A DNA stretch of 64,000 bases from Beijerinckiaceae bacterium (GTDB taxonomy: Bacteria > Bacteroidota > Bacteroidia > Chitinophagales > Chitinophagaceae): positions 1-64,000 of the forward strand of contig CAJCIQ010000021.1 of the NCBI GenBank assembly GCA_903970475.1, given 5' to 3'. Made by a program: the position numbers and the translations under genes. Shown here piece by piece: positions 45,078 through 53,938 of this stretch (position 1 is its first letter; each line of letters begins with the position of its first letter). The notes beneath the pieces were generated by a model. That model was given only the letters and a program-made list of their open reading frames with translations. It was not told the DNA's origin and did not search any database.

Positions 45078-45922
45078 GCATGCAGCAACACCCGTGGTTA
45101 TTAAGGGTAGAAAACCTGACAAAAATATACGGTGAACCCGGCCCGGATACCCTTTCCAAAACAGGCCCGTCTTTTGAATCCAATATATGCCCCGACACAG
45201 ATAGCATCGTGGCTTGCGCAGACGTGAGTTTTGATTTGTATCCCGGAGAGGTGCTGGGCATCGTTGGTGAAAGTGGTTCCGGTAAGAGTACCGTGGTGAA
45301 GCTGCTTTGTTTTGATATGGAACCATCGGTGGGTAATGCATGGTTACGGCCCTATATGGATGGGGCTGTGGACATGCTGCATGTCTCGGGCCAACAAAAA
45401 CGCTTCATCCGGCATCACCTCATGGGGGTGGTCTATCAAAATCCCAGGGATGGCTTAAACTTCCGCTTTTCTTCGGGGGGGAATATCGCAGAGAAGCTCA
45501 TCATGGCCGGGCATATGCACGTGGGGAGGATAAGGGAAAGGGCCTCCTTCCTGCTGGAGAAAACAGAAGTGCCCATCCGGCGTATGGATGACCTTCCGGC
45601 CTCCTTCAGTGGGGGCATGCAACAGCGGGTCCAGATCGCCAAGGCCATTGCCAATCACCCGCCCTTATTGTTTTTAGATGAAGTAACGACTGGCCTGGAC
45701 GTTTCTGTCCAGGCTAAGGTATTGGACCTGATCCGGGAGCTGCAACAGGAACTGGGTGTAGCCATGATTGTTGTGTCCCATGACCTCTCTGTTATCCGCA
45801 TGTTGACCGACAGGACCTTGGTTATGAAAAACGGAAGGGTAGTGGAAAGCGGGCTAACCGATCAGATCCTGCAAGATCCCCAGCACCCTTATACCCAATT
45901 GTTGGTTAGTTCTTTACTCTAA
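45074..45922 (+). CDS. phnK: C-P lyase ABC-type ATPase PhnK
   Basis: 282 residues, 30 more than E. coli PhnK. Walker A VGESGSGKSTVV, Q-loop VVYQNPRDGLNF (the NPRDGL segment is typical of PhnK), signature FSGGMQQRVQIAKAI, Walker B LLFLDEVTTGLD, and switch His in VVSHDLSVI. It docks on the PhnJ side of the core complex and uses ATP in the reaction cycle; it is not a transporter. The extra length is an insert between the first strands (about residues 20-45). Overlaps phnJ (ATGA). Confidence 0.93.
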   Translation: MSMQQHPWLLRVENLTKIYGEPGPDTLSKTGPSFESNICPDTDSIVACADVSFDLYPGEVLGIVGESGSGKSTVVKLLCFDMEPSVGNAWLRPYMDGAVDMLHVSGQQKRFIRHHLMGVVYQNPRDGLNFRFSSGGNIAEKLIMAGHMHVGRIRERASFLLEKTEVPIRRMDDLPASFSGGMQQRVQIAKAIANHPPLLFLDEVTTGLDVSVQAKVLDLIRELQQELGVAMIVVSHDLSVIRMLTDRTLVMKNGRVVESGLTDQILQDPQHPYTQLLVSSLL

Positions 45923-45935
45923 TCTATTTGACCAT

Positions 45936-46652
45936 ATGAACATCGTTGAAGTCCGCCGGTTGAGTAAGCAATTTGAGTTGCATATCCTCAAAGAAAAAAG
46001 GATACAGGCATTGGAATCCATCGACCTGGATATTGCAGAAGGGGAGATTATAGGCTTGACGGGCAAATCGGGTTCCGGAAAGTCCAGCCTGATGAAATGT
46101 CTATACCGAACCTACCTGTCCAGCGCAGGCCATATTTTCTATAGAACAGGCCAGGGTAGGGTAATTGACCTGGCCTCAGCGGGTGACCACGAGATTATTC
46201 AATTAAGAAAAACCGAGATCCGCTATTGTTCCCAGTTTCTGAGTGTGATCCCCAGGGTATCGGCCGTGGACGTGGTGAGCGAACCATTAATGCCCATTTT
46301 GAAGGATAGGGCCATTGCTCAGGAAGCGGCAAAAGACCTGCTGGAAAGACTGGGTTTGCCAAAGGGGTTATGGGATGCTTATCCGGTCACTTTTAGCGGA
46401 GGCGAACAACAACGCATCAATGTGGCCAGGGCCATTATTTCCAGGCCAAGGTTGTTATTGATCGACGAGCCTACGGCTTCTCTGGATACCCGGACCAAAG
46501 ATGTAGTCATTGACCTGATCCGGTCCCTTAAAACAGCAGGGACTTCTGTGCTCTGTATTTCTCATGATGAGTATGTCCTGGATCGGTTATCAGATAGAAG
46601 GTTGCACCTGCAATCGGGAAGGATTGTACACAGCATTCAACCATCACTATAA
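45936..46652 (+). CDS. phnL: C-P lyase ABC-type ATPase PhnL
   Basis: 238 residues (E. coli 226). Walker A LTGKSGSGKSSLMKCL, the PhnL-typical Q-loop EIRYCSQFLSVIPRVSAVDV, signature FSGGEQQRINVARAI, Walker B LLLIDEPTASLD, and switch His in CISHDEYVLD. It assists PhnG, PhnH and PhnI in the nucleophilic transfer of phosphonate to ATP ribose. 13 bases after phnK. Confidence 0.93.
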   Translation: MNIVEVRRLSKQFELHILKEKRIQALESIDLDIAEGEIIGLTGKSGSGKSSLMKCLYRTYLSSAGHIFYRTGQGRVIDLASAGDHEIIQLRKTEIRYCSQFLSVIPRVSAVDVVSEPLMPILKDRAIAQEAAKDLLERLGLPKGLWDAYPVTFSGGEQQRINVARAIISRPRLLLIDEPTASLDTRTKDVVIDLIRSLKTAGTSVLCISHDEYVLDRLSDRRLHLQSGRIVHSIQPSL

Positions 46653-46667
46653 AAAACGAGTTTTCAT

Positions 46668-47843
46668 ATGCACGCATGGATGATCACCAATGCTGAGGTG
46701 ATAACACCTACAGAGGTACTCTCTCCCGGATTTGTATGGGTGGAAGGAACAAAAATCAGGGAAATTGGACAATGGGAGGAAGGCATGTATCTTCCTGAAA
46801 GGGAAGGATTGCAGGTATTGGATGCAAAAGGGGCTATCGTCATGCCCGGGATTATTGACATACATACCGATGCCATGGATATGGAAATCATACCCAGGCC
46901 GGGAGCCGATATTCCCATTGCCATTGCCGCCAGGGAGCTGGAACGCAAAATGAGCGCTTGTGGGATTACCACGGTATTCCATTCCCTTCACCTGGGCTAC
47001 GAAAGCGCGGAAACACATTCCCGGAGCAAGTATAGCCGCAATGAAGTGTTTGCCGAAGTGTCCCGTATGGCTGCCGGCCCCACCTTATTGCACAACAAGA
47101 TCCACCTGCGCTTTGAACTCAGCGGCATAAAGGCTTATGAGGAATGCCTGGCTTTACTGGAGGGTGGATCTATATCCCTGCTGTCTGTTATGGATCATAC
47201 CCCTGGTCAGGGCCAATTCAATAAAACGAATTTTAAGGCACATATCCTGTCCCAGGGAAAAAGTGAATCAGAATTTGAAGAAGAATTAGCCCTGAGGTTG
47301 AGTCGCCCCAAAGTGGAAGGAGAACAGTTGAGCCAACTCATTGACCTGGCACTGGAGCTGGGTATTGCGGTGGCTTCTCACGATGATGACAGCATAGAAA
47401 AGGTGGATAATATGTTAGCCCTGGGGGTTCAGATCTGCGAATTTCCCATCACCATGGAGGCGGCAGCACACGCTTCCAGTATGGGTATGCACGTAGCTGG
47501 AGGCGCTTCCAATGTATTGAGGGGCGGCTCTTTGTCGGGGAATCTGCGTATAGCCGAAGCTGTTACCCAGGGTGCAGTGGGTATACTTTGTTCGGATTAC
47601 TATCCGGCGTCTATCTTGCATTCCATATTCCGTTTGCATAGGGCCTATGGCTTAAGCCTGCCCGATGCCGTCAACCTGGCCTCCCTGCATCCTGCCCAGG
47701 CGACCGGTTTAGCAGGTGTAACGGGTAGCCTGGAAGAAGGGAAAGAAGCAGACTTACTCGTTGTTCGGCTAATAGATGATATACCCATGGTGACCCATAC
47801 CATGGTTGCTGGTTCCATGGTCATGCAAACAGCACATAAGTAG
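46668..47843 (+). CDS. phnM: PhnM, ribose 1-phosphonate triphosphate diphosphatase (first copy)
   Basis: 391 residues, amidohydrolase superfamily. IITNAEVITP-type start (WMITNAEVITPTEVLSPGFV), metal site HxD in MPGIIDIHTDAMDMEIIPRP, CGITTVFHSLHLGYE, VMDHTPGQGQF, ASHDDDSIEKVDNMLALGV, ILCSDYYPASIL, and the usual C-terminal LEEGKEADLLVV. It releases pyrophosphate from ribose 1-alkylphosphonate 5-triphosphate to give the PhnJ substrate. 15 bases after phnL. A second phnM is at the end of the operon. Confidence 0.94.
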   Translation: MHAWMITNAEVITPTEVLSPGFVWVEGTKIREIGQWEEGMYLPEREGLQVLDAKGAIVMPGIIDIHTDAMDMEIIPRPGADIPIAIAARELERKMSACGITTVFHSLHLGYESAETHSRSKYSRNEVFAEVSRMAAGPTLLHNKIHLRFELSGIKAYEECLALLEGGSISLLSVMDHTPGQGQFNKTNFKAHILSQGKSESEFEEELALRLSRPKVEGEQLSQLIDLALELGIAVASHDDDSIEKVDNMLALGVQICEFPITMEAAAHASSMGMHVAGGASNVLRGGSLSGNLRIAEAVTQGAVGILCSDYYPASILHSIFRLHRAYGLSLPDAVNLASLHPAQATGLAGVTGSLEEGKEADLLVVRLIDDIPMVTHTMVAGSMVMQTAHK

Positions 47844-47844
47844 T

Positions 47845-48684
47845 ATGGCACAAGATCTTTCCTTTTCAGCATATACGGCCCGTCAATTCCATGAATTGGA
47901 ACAGGGTCAGCTCATCAGCAGGGCTTCGGAGGTGCGCCCATCTGGGAATTACCGCTATGAGGATGGACAATGGATCCCCAATCCTTACCCAGGCTTTGCC
48001 GTAATCACGATGGTTTCCGATCACCCCAGGAATGCCTCTTTACCAGAAGCATTGACGGAAGTGCAACGGGATTTGGTGAGCTCCTGTCCTTGGGAAGGAT
48101 CCCTCTATCTGTTGCCTCCGTCGAGTTTTCACCAAACGATTGCCAACACCCTTTCGGCCTCCCGGTTTCTGGAGCATATATACAATCCCGGGCTGGAGCC
48201 AGATTTTCCCGGATGGGTAGGGGAGGCTTTTAAGGGGATCGCCGGAGACGCTCGTGCGATCGCCGGAGACGCTAACGGGATCGCGAGGACTGATATGGGG
48301 ACAATGGGCGCCCGGGGTGGCTTCGTCATGAACCTGATCGGTCTTTCCATATTCGGTACCGCCTTGGGAGCTTTAGGGGTATTTGAGAACCAGTCAGCTT
48401 ATCAAAAAATTTTGCGCTTTCGGGAAGGGCTCTATGGTGATGAAGTCATGGGTGGATTAGACATAAAATGCACCAGGCCTTTCATTGGTCATGTATCCCT
48501 GGCCTATGTAGCACAAGAACTGACCCCCACGCAAAAGCGGGCATTGGGAGCCTCCGTATATCAGATCAATCAGGATCATTTCCGTACACCCCTCTCCTTT
48601 TACCTGGACCAGACTGGACTTAAGCGATACGAACATTTATCGGAATTTAAGACGGCCCCGTCCTACCCTTCCTATTACTTTTAA
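47845..48684 (+). CDS. 2H phosphoesterase (DUF1868-like)
   Basis: 279 residues from the ATG at 47845, one base after the phnM stop; the frame opens upstream inside phnM. Two HxT/S motifs define the 2H phosphoesterase fold: LLPPSSFHQTIAN (His96-Gln-Thr98) and FIGHVSLAYV (His216-Val-Ser218). The family opens cyclic phosphodiesters. Because PhnP, which opens the cyclic ribose 1,2-phosphate made by PhnJ, is missing here, this protein is a good candidate for that step; that is inference. A 21-base tandem repeat adds a 7-residue repeat (GIAGDARAIAGDANGIA) near residue 131. Confidence 0.72.
   Translation: MAQDLSFSAYTARQFHELEQGQLISRASEVRPSGNYRYEDGQWIPNPYPGFAVITMVSDHPRNASLPEALTEVQRDLVSSCPWEGSLYLLPPSSFHQTIANTLSASRFLEHIYNPGLEPDFPGWVGEAFKGIAGDARAIAGDANGIARTDMGTMGARGGFVMNLIGLSIFGTALGALGVFENQSAYQKILRFREGLYGDEVMGGLDIKCTRPFIGHVSLAYVAQELTPTQKRALGASVYQINQDHFRTPLSFYLDQTGLKRYEHLSEFKTAPSYPSYYF
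48237..48284 (+). repeat. In-frame 21-base tandem repeat in the 2H phosphoesterase gene
   Basis: GATCGCCGGAGACGCT occurs at 48237 and 48258, and a third partial unit begins at 48279. The 21-base period adds whole codons, so the frame is kept. It is GC-rich relative to its surroundings and lies between the two catalytic motifs. Confidence 0.75.
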
Positions 48685-49353
48685 ATGCCCAACATGACTT
48701 ACATTGACCATTATCCTGAAGGACAACCTGCTGCTGCGCGCACGCTGGGAGATACGCCTACCATTCACCCCGGATGCCATATCCTTCGCTCGCAAGTTGG
48801 GGCCTGGACAGAATTGGGCGCGGGCACTTCCCTGGTGGATGTTACTTTCGGAGATTACAGTTATACCGCCGGTGACGCTCAAATCATCTATGCGACTATA
48901 GGAAAATATTGTTCCATTGCTTCCCATGTGCGCATTAATCCGGGCAACCATCCACAATGGAGGGTAACCCAGCACCACATGACCTACAGGCGAAAAGCGT
49001 TTGGTTTGGGTCAGGCCGATGACAAGGAATTTTTTGAATGGAGAAAGGAGCATGCCTGCCATATAGGCCATGATGTCTGGATAGGACATGGCGCCATTAT
49101 CATGCCCGGTGTAAGCATTGGTACGGGGGCGGTTATTGGAAGCGGAGCCGTCGTTACCAAAGACGTGGGCCCTTATCAGGTAGCCGTAGGCGTTAGCGCA
49201 AAAGTCATTAAACAACGTTTTCCGGATGAGGTAGTGGAACAGTTGCTGCAAAGCGAGTGGTGGAATTGGGACAGGGCAACACTAGAGGCCCGTTTCGAAG
49301 ATCTCTTAGACCTGCAAACTTTTCTCCATAAATACACAAACGTCACCGCATGA
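48685..49353 (+). CDS. Hexapeptide-repeat acetyltransferase of the phosphonate cluster
   Basis: 222 residues with a left-handed beta-helix of hexapeptide repeats: about 25-85 ([40 protein letters not shown]) and again 125-165 ([20 protein letters not shown] then [20 protein letters not shown]). It resembles the xenobiotic/streptogramin acetyltransferase-like proteins often encoded in phn operons. In such operons it may acetylate aminoalkylphosphonates, the role of PhnO, which is missing here. It starts on the base after the previous stop and overlaps phnD by four bases. Confidence 0.85.
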   Translation: MPNMTYIDHYPEGQPAAARTLGDTPTIHPGCHILRSQVGAWTELGAGTSLVDVTFGDYSYTAGDAQIIYATIGKYCSIASHVRINPGNHPQWRVTQHHMTYRRKAFGLGQADDKEFFEWRKEHACHIGHDVWIGHGAIIMPGVSIGTGAVIGSGAVVTKDVGPYQVAVGVSAKVIKQRFPDEVVEQLLQSEWWNWDRATLEARFEDLLDLQTFLHKYTNVTA

Positions 49354-50273
49354 AGGCAATCATAACAGGACTGCTCCTGAGTGTTATCACAGCAACAGGG
49401 ATTGGATGCAGGAGTAAGACCGCCCTGGATCCCAGTGGTACTCCTTATCAATTGGTGGTGGGCATCTATGAGGGGGATAACCCTGGAGAACTGACCAAAG
49501 CCCTGGAACCGGTTAGGGCTTATTTGTCCAAAAAGCTGGGTATGCCCGTGGTATTTCAGGAAACCACGGATTACAGTTCTGTCATAGAAGCCCTTATGAC
49601 TAAAAAGGTACATATGGCCTACCTGAGTCCCTTTCCCTATGTGCTGACCACCCAAAAAATGAAATTGGTTCCCATCGTAGTGCCCGGCAGGAATGGCCAA
49701 CCTGCGTTTTATCATAGCTTAATCGTTACGGGAGCGGGCTCTGGCATTCATTCTATGGATGACCTCAAGGTAAAATCCCATTCCCTGACGCTTTGTTTTG
49801 CCGACCCTATTTCTACTTCAGGACATTTGGTTCCCAGGGCATACTTGCGCAGTATTAACCTGGACCCCACCACCAGTTTTAAACAAACCCTGTTTGCAGG
49901 CTCTCATTTTGCTTCGATTCTCATGGCAAAAACGGGTAAGGTTGATGTAGCGTGCGCTTTTAATTATGCATTGGATAAGCTCATCCGGGAAAAGACCATA
50001 AAACCCGGGGACATAGTGGTGCTCTGGCAATCAGATCCCATTGAACAAAATCCAATAGCTATGCGTCCGGACATCAATCCGGCTTTTACCGAAAAAGTAA
50101 AACAGGCTTACCTGGATATGAAAAAGGATGACTCGGTGGCTTTCCGGTCCTACCTATCCATTTACATGCCCAATGATGTTTCGTCTATGTCTTATATACC
50201 ATTTGCGGATGCTGATTTCGACGGTGTGCGTAAGCTTGTCAAAGGCATAGATCCTTCGGATATAAAAAATTAA
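49350..50273 (+). CDS. phnD: Phosphonate-binding protein PhnD
   Basis: 307 residues. The N-terminus [20 protein letters not shown] suggests a lipoprotein, although Gly at -3 is not ideal for a lipobox. Periplasmic-binding fold of the PhnD/SsuA type: [40 protein letters not shown] followed by [27 protein letters not shown] (ligand-binding STSG). It delivers phosphonates to PhnC-PhnE. Overlaps the preceding gene (ATGA); phnC follows after 10 bases. Confidence 0.93.
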   Translation: MKAIITGLLLSVITATGIGCRSKTALDPSGTPYQLVVGIYEGDNPGELTKALEPVRAYLSKKLGMPVVFQETTDYSSVIEALMTKKVHMAYLSPFPYVLTTQKMKLVPIVVPGRNGQPAFYHSLIVTGAGSGIHSMDDLKVKSHSLTLCFADPISTSGHLVPRAYLRSINLDPTTSFKQTLFAGSHFASILMAKTGKVDVACAFNYALDKLIREKTIKPGDIVVLWQSDPIEQNPIAMRPDINPAFTEKVKQAYLDMKKDDSVAFRSYLSIYMPNDVSSMSYIPFADADFDGVRKLVKGIDPSDIKN

Positions 50274-50283
50274 ATTTTTCTCC

Positions 50284-51069
50284 ATGATAGAGGTGCGCCA
50301 TATCTGCAAGACTTTACCGGGAGGTAGAAGGGTGCTGGATGACCTGAGCTTCACGGTGAGAAAAGGTGAATTTGTCGGCGTCCTCGGGGCCAGCGGAGCC
50401 GGTAAGACCCTAACACTTCGCTGCCTGAATGGGTTATTGAAACCTGATTCGGGTTCTATACTTATAGCATTGCCGGGGGGAGGGGTGGAGGATATTTGCA
50501 AGGTTCCTTCCCGAAAGCTAAGGCAGATCCGACAGCGCATAGGTGTCGTGTTTCAAGGCTATCATTTGGTCAAGAGACTGACCGTATTGGAAAATGTGCT
50601 GGTGGGCAGATTGGGTCAGATCAGCACCTTCCGTTCACTGATCTATGGCTTTAAAGATAAAGAGGCAGAAGAAGCCGTAGCAGCCTTGGAAAAGGTGAAG
50701 GTTGCCCACCTGGCAGGAGCTAGGGTGTCTTCTTTAAGCGGCGGTGAAATGCAAAGGGTTGCCATTGCCAGGGCTATTTTTCAAAACCCCCATCTACTCC
50801 TTGCCGATGAACCCATATCTAACCTGGATCCCTCCAATGCAAAAGTGATCATGCGCCTGATCCGCCCTTTGTGTGAGGAGATGCCGGTCATCGGGGTCTT
50901 TCATCAACCGGAAATGACAGCCAAATATTGCACCCGGATCATTGCCATCAAAGAGGGACGTATCGTCTACGATGGACAGCCTGTGCTGACCCAGGAGCAA
51001 TTGATTGACATTTATGGAGAAGAGCTTCGTCAAATAGAAAACCATAACCATGAACGTCCTGTCTTATAA
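50284..51069 (+). CDS. phnC: Phosphonate ABC transporter ATPase PhnC
   Basis: 261 residues. Walker A VLGASGAGKTLTLRCLNGLL, Q-loop VVFQGYHLVKRLTVLENVLV, signature LSGGEMQRVAIARAI, Walker B LLADEPISNLDPSNAK, switch His in GVFHQPEM. The LTVLENVLVGRLG segment is typical of PhnC. It powers phosphonate import with the two PhnE permeases. Its last 20 bases overlap the first phnE. Confidence 0.94.
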   Translation: MIEVRHICKTLPGGRRVLDDLSFTVRKGEFVGVLGASGAGKTLTLRCLNGLLKPDSGSILIALPGGGVEDICKVPSRKLRQIRQRIGVVFQGYHLVKRLTVLENVLVGRLGQISTFRSLIYGFKDKEAEEAVAALEKVKVAHLAGARVSSLSGGEMQRVAIARAIFQNPHLLLADEPISNLDPSNAKVIMRLIRPLCEEMPVIGVFHQPEMTAKYCTRIIAIKEGRIVYDGQPVLTQEQLIDIYGEELRQIENHNHERPVL

Positions 51070-51139
51070 AAAGAATCGGATGAGCACCCTGCCCTCTAAA
51101 AGAGACCGGGCCAGTGCCCTGCCCTACAAAGGGGGCCGG
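51050..51139 (+). repeat. Three 30-base tandem units at the 5' end of phnE
   Basis: Units at 51050, 51080 and 51110, each ending in CGG and encoding roughly x-S-x-L-P-Y/S-K-x-x-R. Units one and two both begin with ATG, so there are two in-frame starts. The first unit overlaps the end of phnC. Confidence 0.75.
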
Positions 51140-51889
51140 TATCTCCGTTACCTGCTTCCTTTAGGTGTCCTGGGGGTTCTTACCTGGCTATCCTCGATGG
51201 TCTGCCATACGAACTGGGCTTCTCTGGCCAAGGGGATCCACGAAAGTTTGCCTTACTTTAAAAACCTGCTGGCGCCAGATTGGTCTGCCCTTAGCTCTTT
51301 ACTCAAACCTGCCCTGGACAGCGTATTGATTGCCCTGGTGGGCACTTTTGCAGGAACCCTGATTGCTGTTTTTTTTGCTTTATCCGCCGCATCCAATGTA
51401 GCTCCCCGCCCGGTGCGTTTTATCGTCAGGGCGTTAATGGGTATCGAAAGAGCCCTTCCTGAAATCGTCATTCTTTTATTCCTGGTAGCCGCTTTTGGTA
51501 TGGGGCCTTTCTCAGGGGTATTGTCTTTGACCATTGGTTGTGTGGGGATGTTGGGTAAACTCCTGGCAGACGCCATTGAAGAACTCGATCCGGTGTACAT
51601 AGAGTCGATGGAAGCCGTGGGGGCCCGAAAGGTGCAGGTATTGTTTTTTGGCGTGATCCAGCCTATCGTACCCACCATTGTTTCCTATGGTCTGTTTCGT
51701 TTCGAAATGAGCATACGGCTGTCCATTGTTTTAGGCGCCGTAGGCGCAGGAGGGATCGGTATGGAACTATACAGGGCTTTTTCCCTTTATGAATATCCCA
51801 GGGCTTCCATGGCCCTGCTGCTGATATTGGTCCTGGTATTTTTAAGTGAAAGGGGAGCGGCCTACCTCCGCAAAAAATATTTCACATGA
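51050..51889 (+). CDS. phnE: Phosphonate ABC transporter permease PhnE (first copy)
   Basis: 279 residues. Several hydrophobic segments (YLLPLGVLGVLTWLSSMVC; SVLIALVGTFAGTLIAVFFA; IVILLFLVAAFGMGPFSGVL; ASMALLLILVLVFLSERGAA) and the EAA-type loop PVYIESMEAVGARKVQVLFF that contacts PhnC. The N-terminus is made of three imperfect 10-residue repeats encoded by 30-base units, the first two each starting with ATG; the start may thus be 51050 or 51080. The stop overlaps the next permease by four bases. Confidence 0.92.
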   Translation: MNVLSYKKNRMSTLPSKRDRASALPYKGGRYLRYLLPLGVLGVLTWLSSMVCHTNWASLAKGIHESLPYFKNLLAPDWSALSSLLKPALDSVLIALVGTFAGTLIAVFFALSAASNVAPRPVRFIVRALMGIERALPEIVILLFLVAAFGMGPFSGVLSLTIGCVGMLGKLLADAIEELDPVYIESMEAVGARKVQVLFFGVIQPIVPTIVSYGLFRFEMSIRLSIVLGAVGAGGIGMELYRAFSLYEYPRASMALLLILVLVFLSERGAAYLRKKYFT

Positions 51890-52695
51890 ATGCTGTTCCT
51901 GGATATACGCTGCCTTCCATAAAGTATAAACAAAAAGCGACGATTGCTACGGCGGTGGCATTCGTTTTTGTCGGACTCTGCGTGGCCATGGGATTTGATC
52001 CAGCCCTGTTGTTTACCGAATTTCATTATGTAAGAGACTTGGCGGGAAGCATGACTCCGCCTAATTTCAAGGTATTCTGGTCGGATGCCGGTATATACAT
52101 GGCCATAGCGGAAAGCCTGTGTATGGCATTCCTGGGTACGCTGTTGGGGGGATTGGGCGGTTTGGCCCTGGCCTTCGGTAGTGCAGGTCCCACCATGCCC
52201 TGGAAGGGGGTGAGGATGGTATGCAGGGGTATACTGACCTTGCTCAGGGTCATTCCAACGTTAATCCTGATCCTGATATTTGTTGTTTCCGTGGGGATAG
52301 GGCCCTTTTCCGGTGTGCTTACGCTGTTGCTCGCCACCATAGGTGGCTTTGGTCAGTTATTTACCCAAGTCATAGAGCAAGCGGAACCCAAACCATTGGA
52401 AGCCGTCTACTCCGTGGGCGCCAGCAGGGTTCAGGTCATCCGTTTCGGCCTTTGGCCTCAGGTGCTGCCCTCCTTTATTGCCAATATGTTTTATGCCTAT
52501 GACGTCAACCTCAGGGCTGGTATCGGATTGGGTATATTCGGAGGCGGGGGTGTGGGATTTCAGTTGTTCATGGCCATTCGCCTCCTTCACTACAAAGAGG
52601 CTTTTGCCCTGATCTGTGTAACGGTGGTCCTTATCGTACTCATGGAGAAGGCTAGTGACCTGCTCAGGACGTCTTTGTTGCAAAAAAACCTATAA
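51886..52695 (+). CDS. phnE: Phosphonate ABC transporter permease PhnE (second copy)
   Basis: 269 residues, related to the preceding permease. Membrane segments include TIATAVAFVFVGLCVAMGF, LCMAFLGTLLGGLGGLALAF, RVIPTLILILIFVVSVGIGP and ALICVTVVLIVLMEKASDLL. EAA-type loop PKPLEAVYSVGASRVQVIRF. Two different PhnE proteins would form the heterodimeric pore with PhnC. Start overlaps the previous stop (ATGA). Confidence 0.92.
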   Translation: MNAVPGYTLPSIKYKQKATIATAVAFVFVGLCVAMGFDPALLFTEFHYVRDLAGSMTPPNFKVFWSDAGIYMAIAESLCMAFLGTLLGGLGGLALAFGSAGPTMPWKGVRMVCRGILTLLRVIPTLILILIFVVSVGIGPFSGVLTLLLATIGGFGQLFTQVIEQAEPKPLEAVYSVGASRVQVIRFGLWPQVLPSFIANMFYAYDVNLRAGIGLGIFGGGGVGFQLFMAIRLLHYKEAFALICVTVVLIVLMEKASDLLRTSLLQKNL

Positions 52696-52744
52696 GCTCA
52701 TGGAACCCTAATGGCTTACTAATATTGAAGCTGCATATTCGTCC

Positions 52745-53938
52745 ATGCAGCGCTTTCTTTTGACCAATGCCCAGGTCGTCACACCTACTGAACACTTCAC
52801 CGGATCCGTCTATATTGAAGATGGGCGTATTTCGGCCATTCATAAGGACAGGCATTATCCTGAAGGAATAGATCTGAGGGGAGCGTGGCTGATTCCAGGA
52901 TGCATAGACATTCACTCTGATTACCTGGAAAAGGAGCTGTATCCAAGGCCAGGATCTGTTTTTCCTTTGCCCTTTGGGTTACATTATTTAGATGTCAGGG
53001 CTGCGGCCTGCGGAATTACCACTGTATTCAGTGCCATCAGCTTTTCGGATAACGTGCATAAAAACAGGAATTTTTCCGAGGCCATACGAATGGCTACCCA
53101 ATTTGATCAGCTTCGGCCTACCTTATTGTTACGACACTACCTGCATGCGCGAATTGATCCCAATACGCATTCTGTGCTAGATCACCTCATGGAAATGAAT
53201 CAACTCGAAAGTTTGTATATGGTCGTGTACAATGAAAATATACCTGGAGAAAGACAGTTTTCCTTCAACCAGCAGATCGAGATGCGGATGAAGGAAAATG
53301 GCTGCACCTGGGAGGCGGCCAGGGATCAGCTTTTATCGAAGTTCCAATTGGCCAGGGAAATTAACCACCGGCTTCCTATACAGATGGCCTTTGAAGGTAA
53401 ATGTATCCTGGGCAGCCATGATGATACCACGGTTAACCACGTGATAGAAGCCAAGGATGCGGGAGCGGTATTATCGGAAATGCCTACCACGCTACAGGCG
53501 GCGAGGAAGGCTAAGGAGTTGGGATTATGGGTTTGCATGGGCGCCCCCAACTATTACAAGGGAGGGTCCCATTGCGGTAACCTGTCTTGTGAGGAAGCTA
53601 TGGAAGAAGACCTGGTGGATATGCTTTGCAGTGATTATCATTTTCCAACCATGTTGGGAAGTGTGGTAAAGATGATGGAAGAGGGCATACATCCCTCCAA
53701 GGCGGTCAATATGGTCAGTCTTCATCCCGCTCAGTTGTTGCAGTTCGAACAGGAGGTGGGATCCATTTCCATAGGGAAAAGGGCTGACCTGGTTGCTTTT
53801 CGTACCGAAAGAGCGATCGCTTCCGTATCTAACGTATGGGTGGACGGGGTGGAGCGTTATGCCGCCCATTATGGCGCTAAAACCGTTTCCCTATCCAAGG
53901 CCACGGGCATAAATTATAAAAGGGGGACAGGTGCATGA
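52745..53938 (+). CDS. phnM: PhnM-like amidohydrolase (second copy)
   Basis: 397 residues with the same plan as the first PhnM: FLLTNAQVVTPTEHFTGSVY, HxD metal site IPGCIDIHSDYLEKELYPRP, AACGITTVFSAISFSDNVHK, LGSHDDTTVNHVIEAKDAGA, MLCSDYHFPTMLGSV, ISIGKRADLVAF. Metal ligands look intact, so it should be active. The copies are clearly diverged. It may prefer another phosphonate adduct. It comes 49 bases after phnE and overlaps the metallophosphoesterase by four bases. Confidence 0.9.
   Translation: MQRFLLTNAQVVTPTEHFTGSVYIEDGRISAIHKDRHYPEGIDLRGAWLIPGCIDIHSDYLEKELYPRPGSVFPLPFGLHYLDVRAAACGITTVFSAISFSDNVHKNRNFSEAIRMATQFDQLRPTLLLRHYLHARIDPNTHSVLDHLMEMNQLESLYMVVYNENIPGERQFSFNQQIEMRMKENGCTWEAARDQLLSKFQLAREINHRLPIQMAFEGKCILGSHDDTTVNHVIEAKDAGAVLSEMPTTLQAARKAKELGLWVCMGAPNYYKGGSHCGNLSCEEAMEEDLVDMLCSDYHFPTMLGSVVKMMEEGIHPSKAVNMVSLHPAQLLQFEQEVGSISIGKRADLVAFRTERAIASVSNVWVDGVERYAAHYGAKTVSLSKATGINYKRGTGA

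Noticed and set aside
48237-48284. CRISPR-like repeat
   Set aside because: Two and a third units with a 5-base gap inside a coding frame; no spacers and no cas genes.
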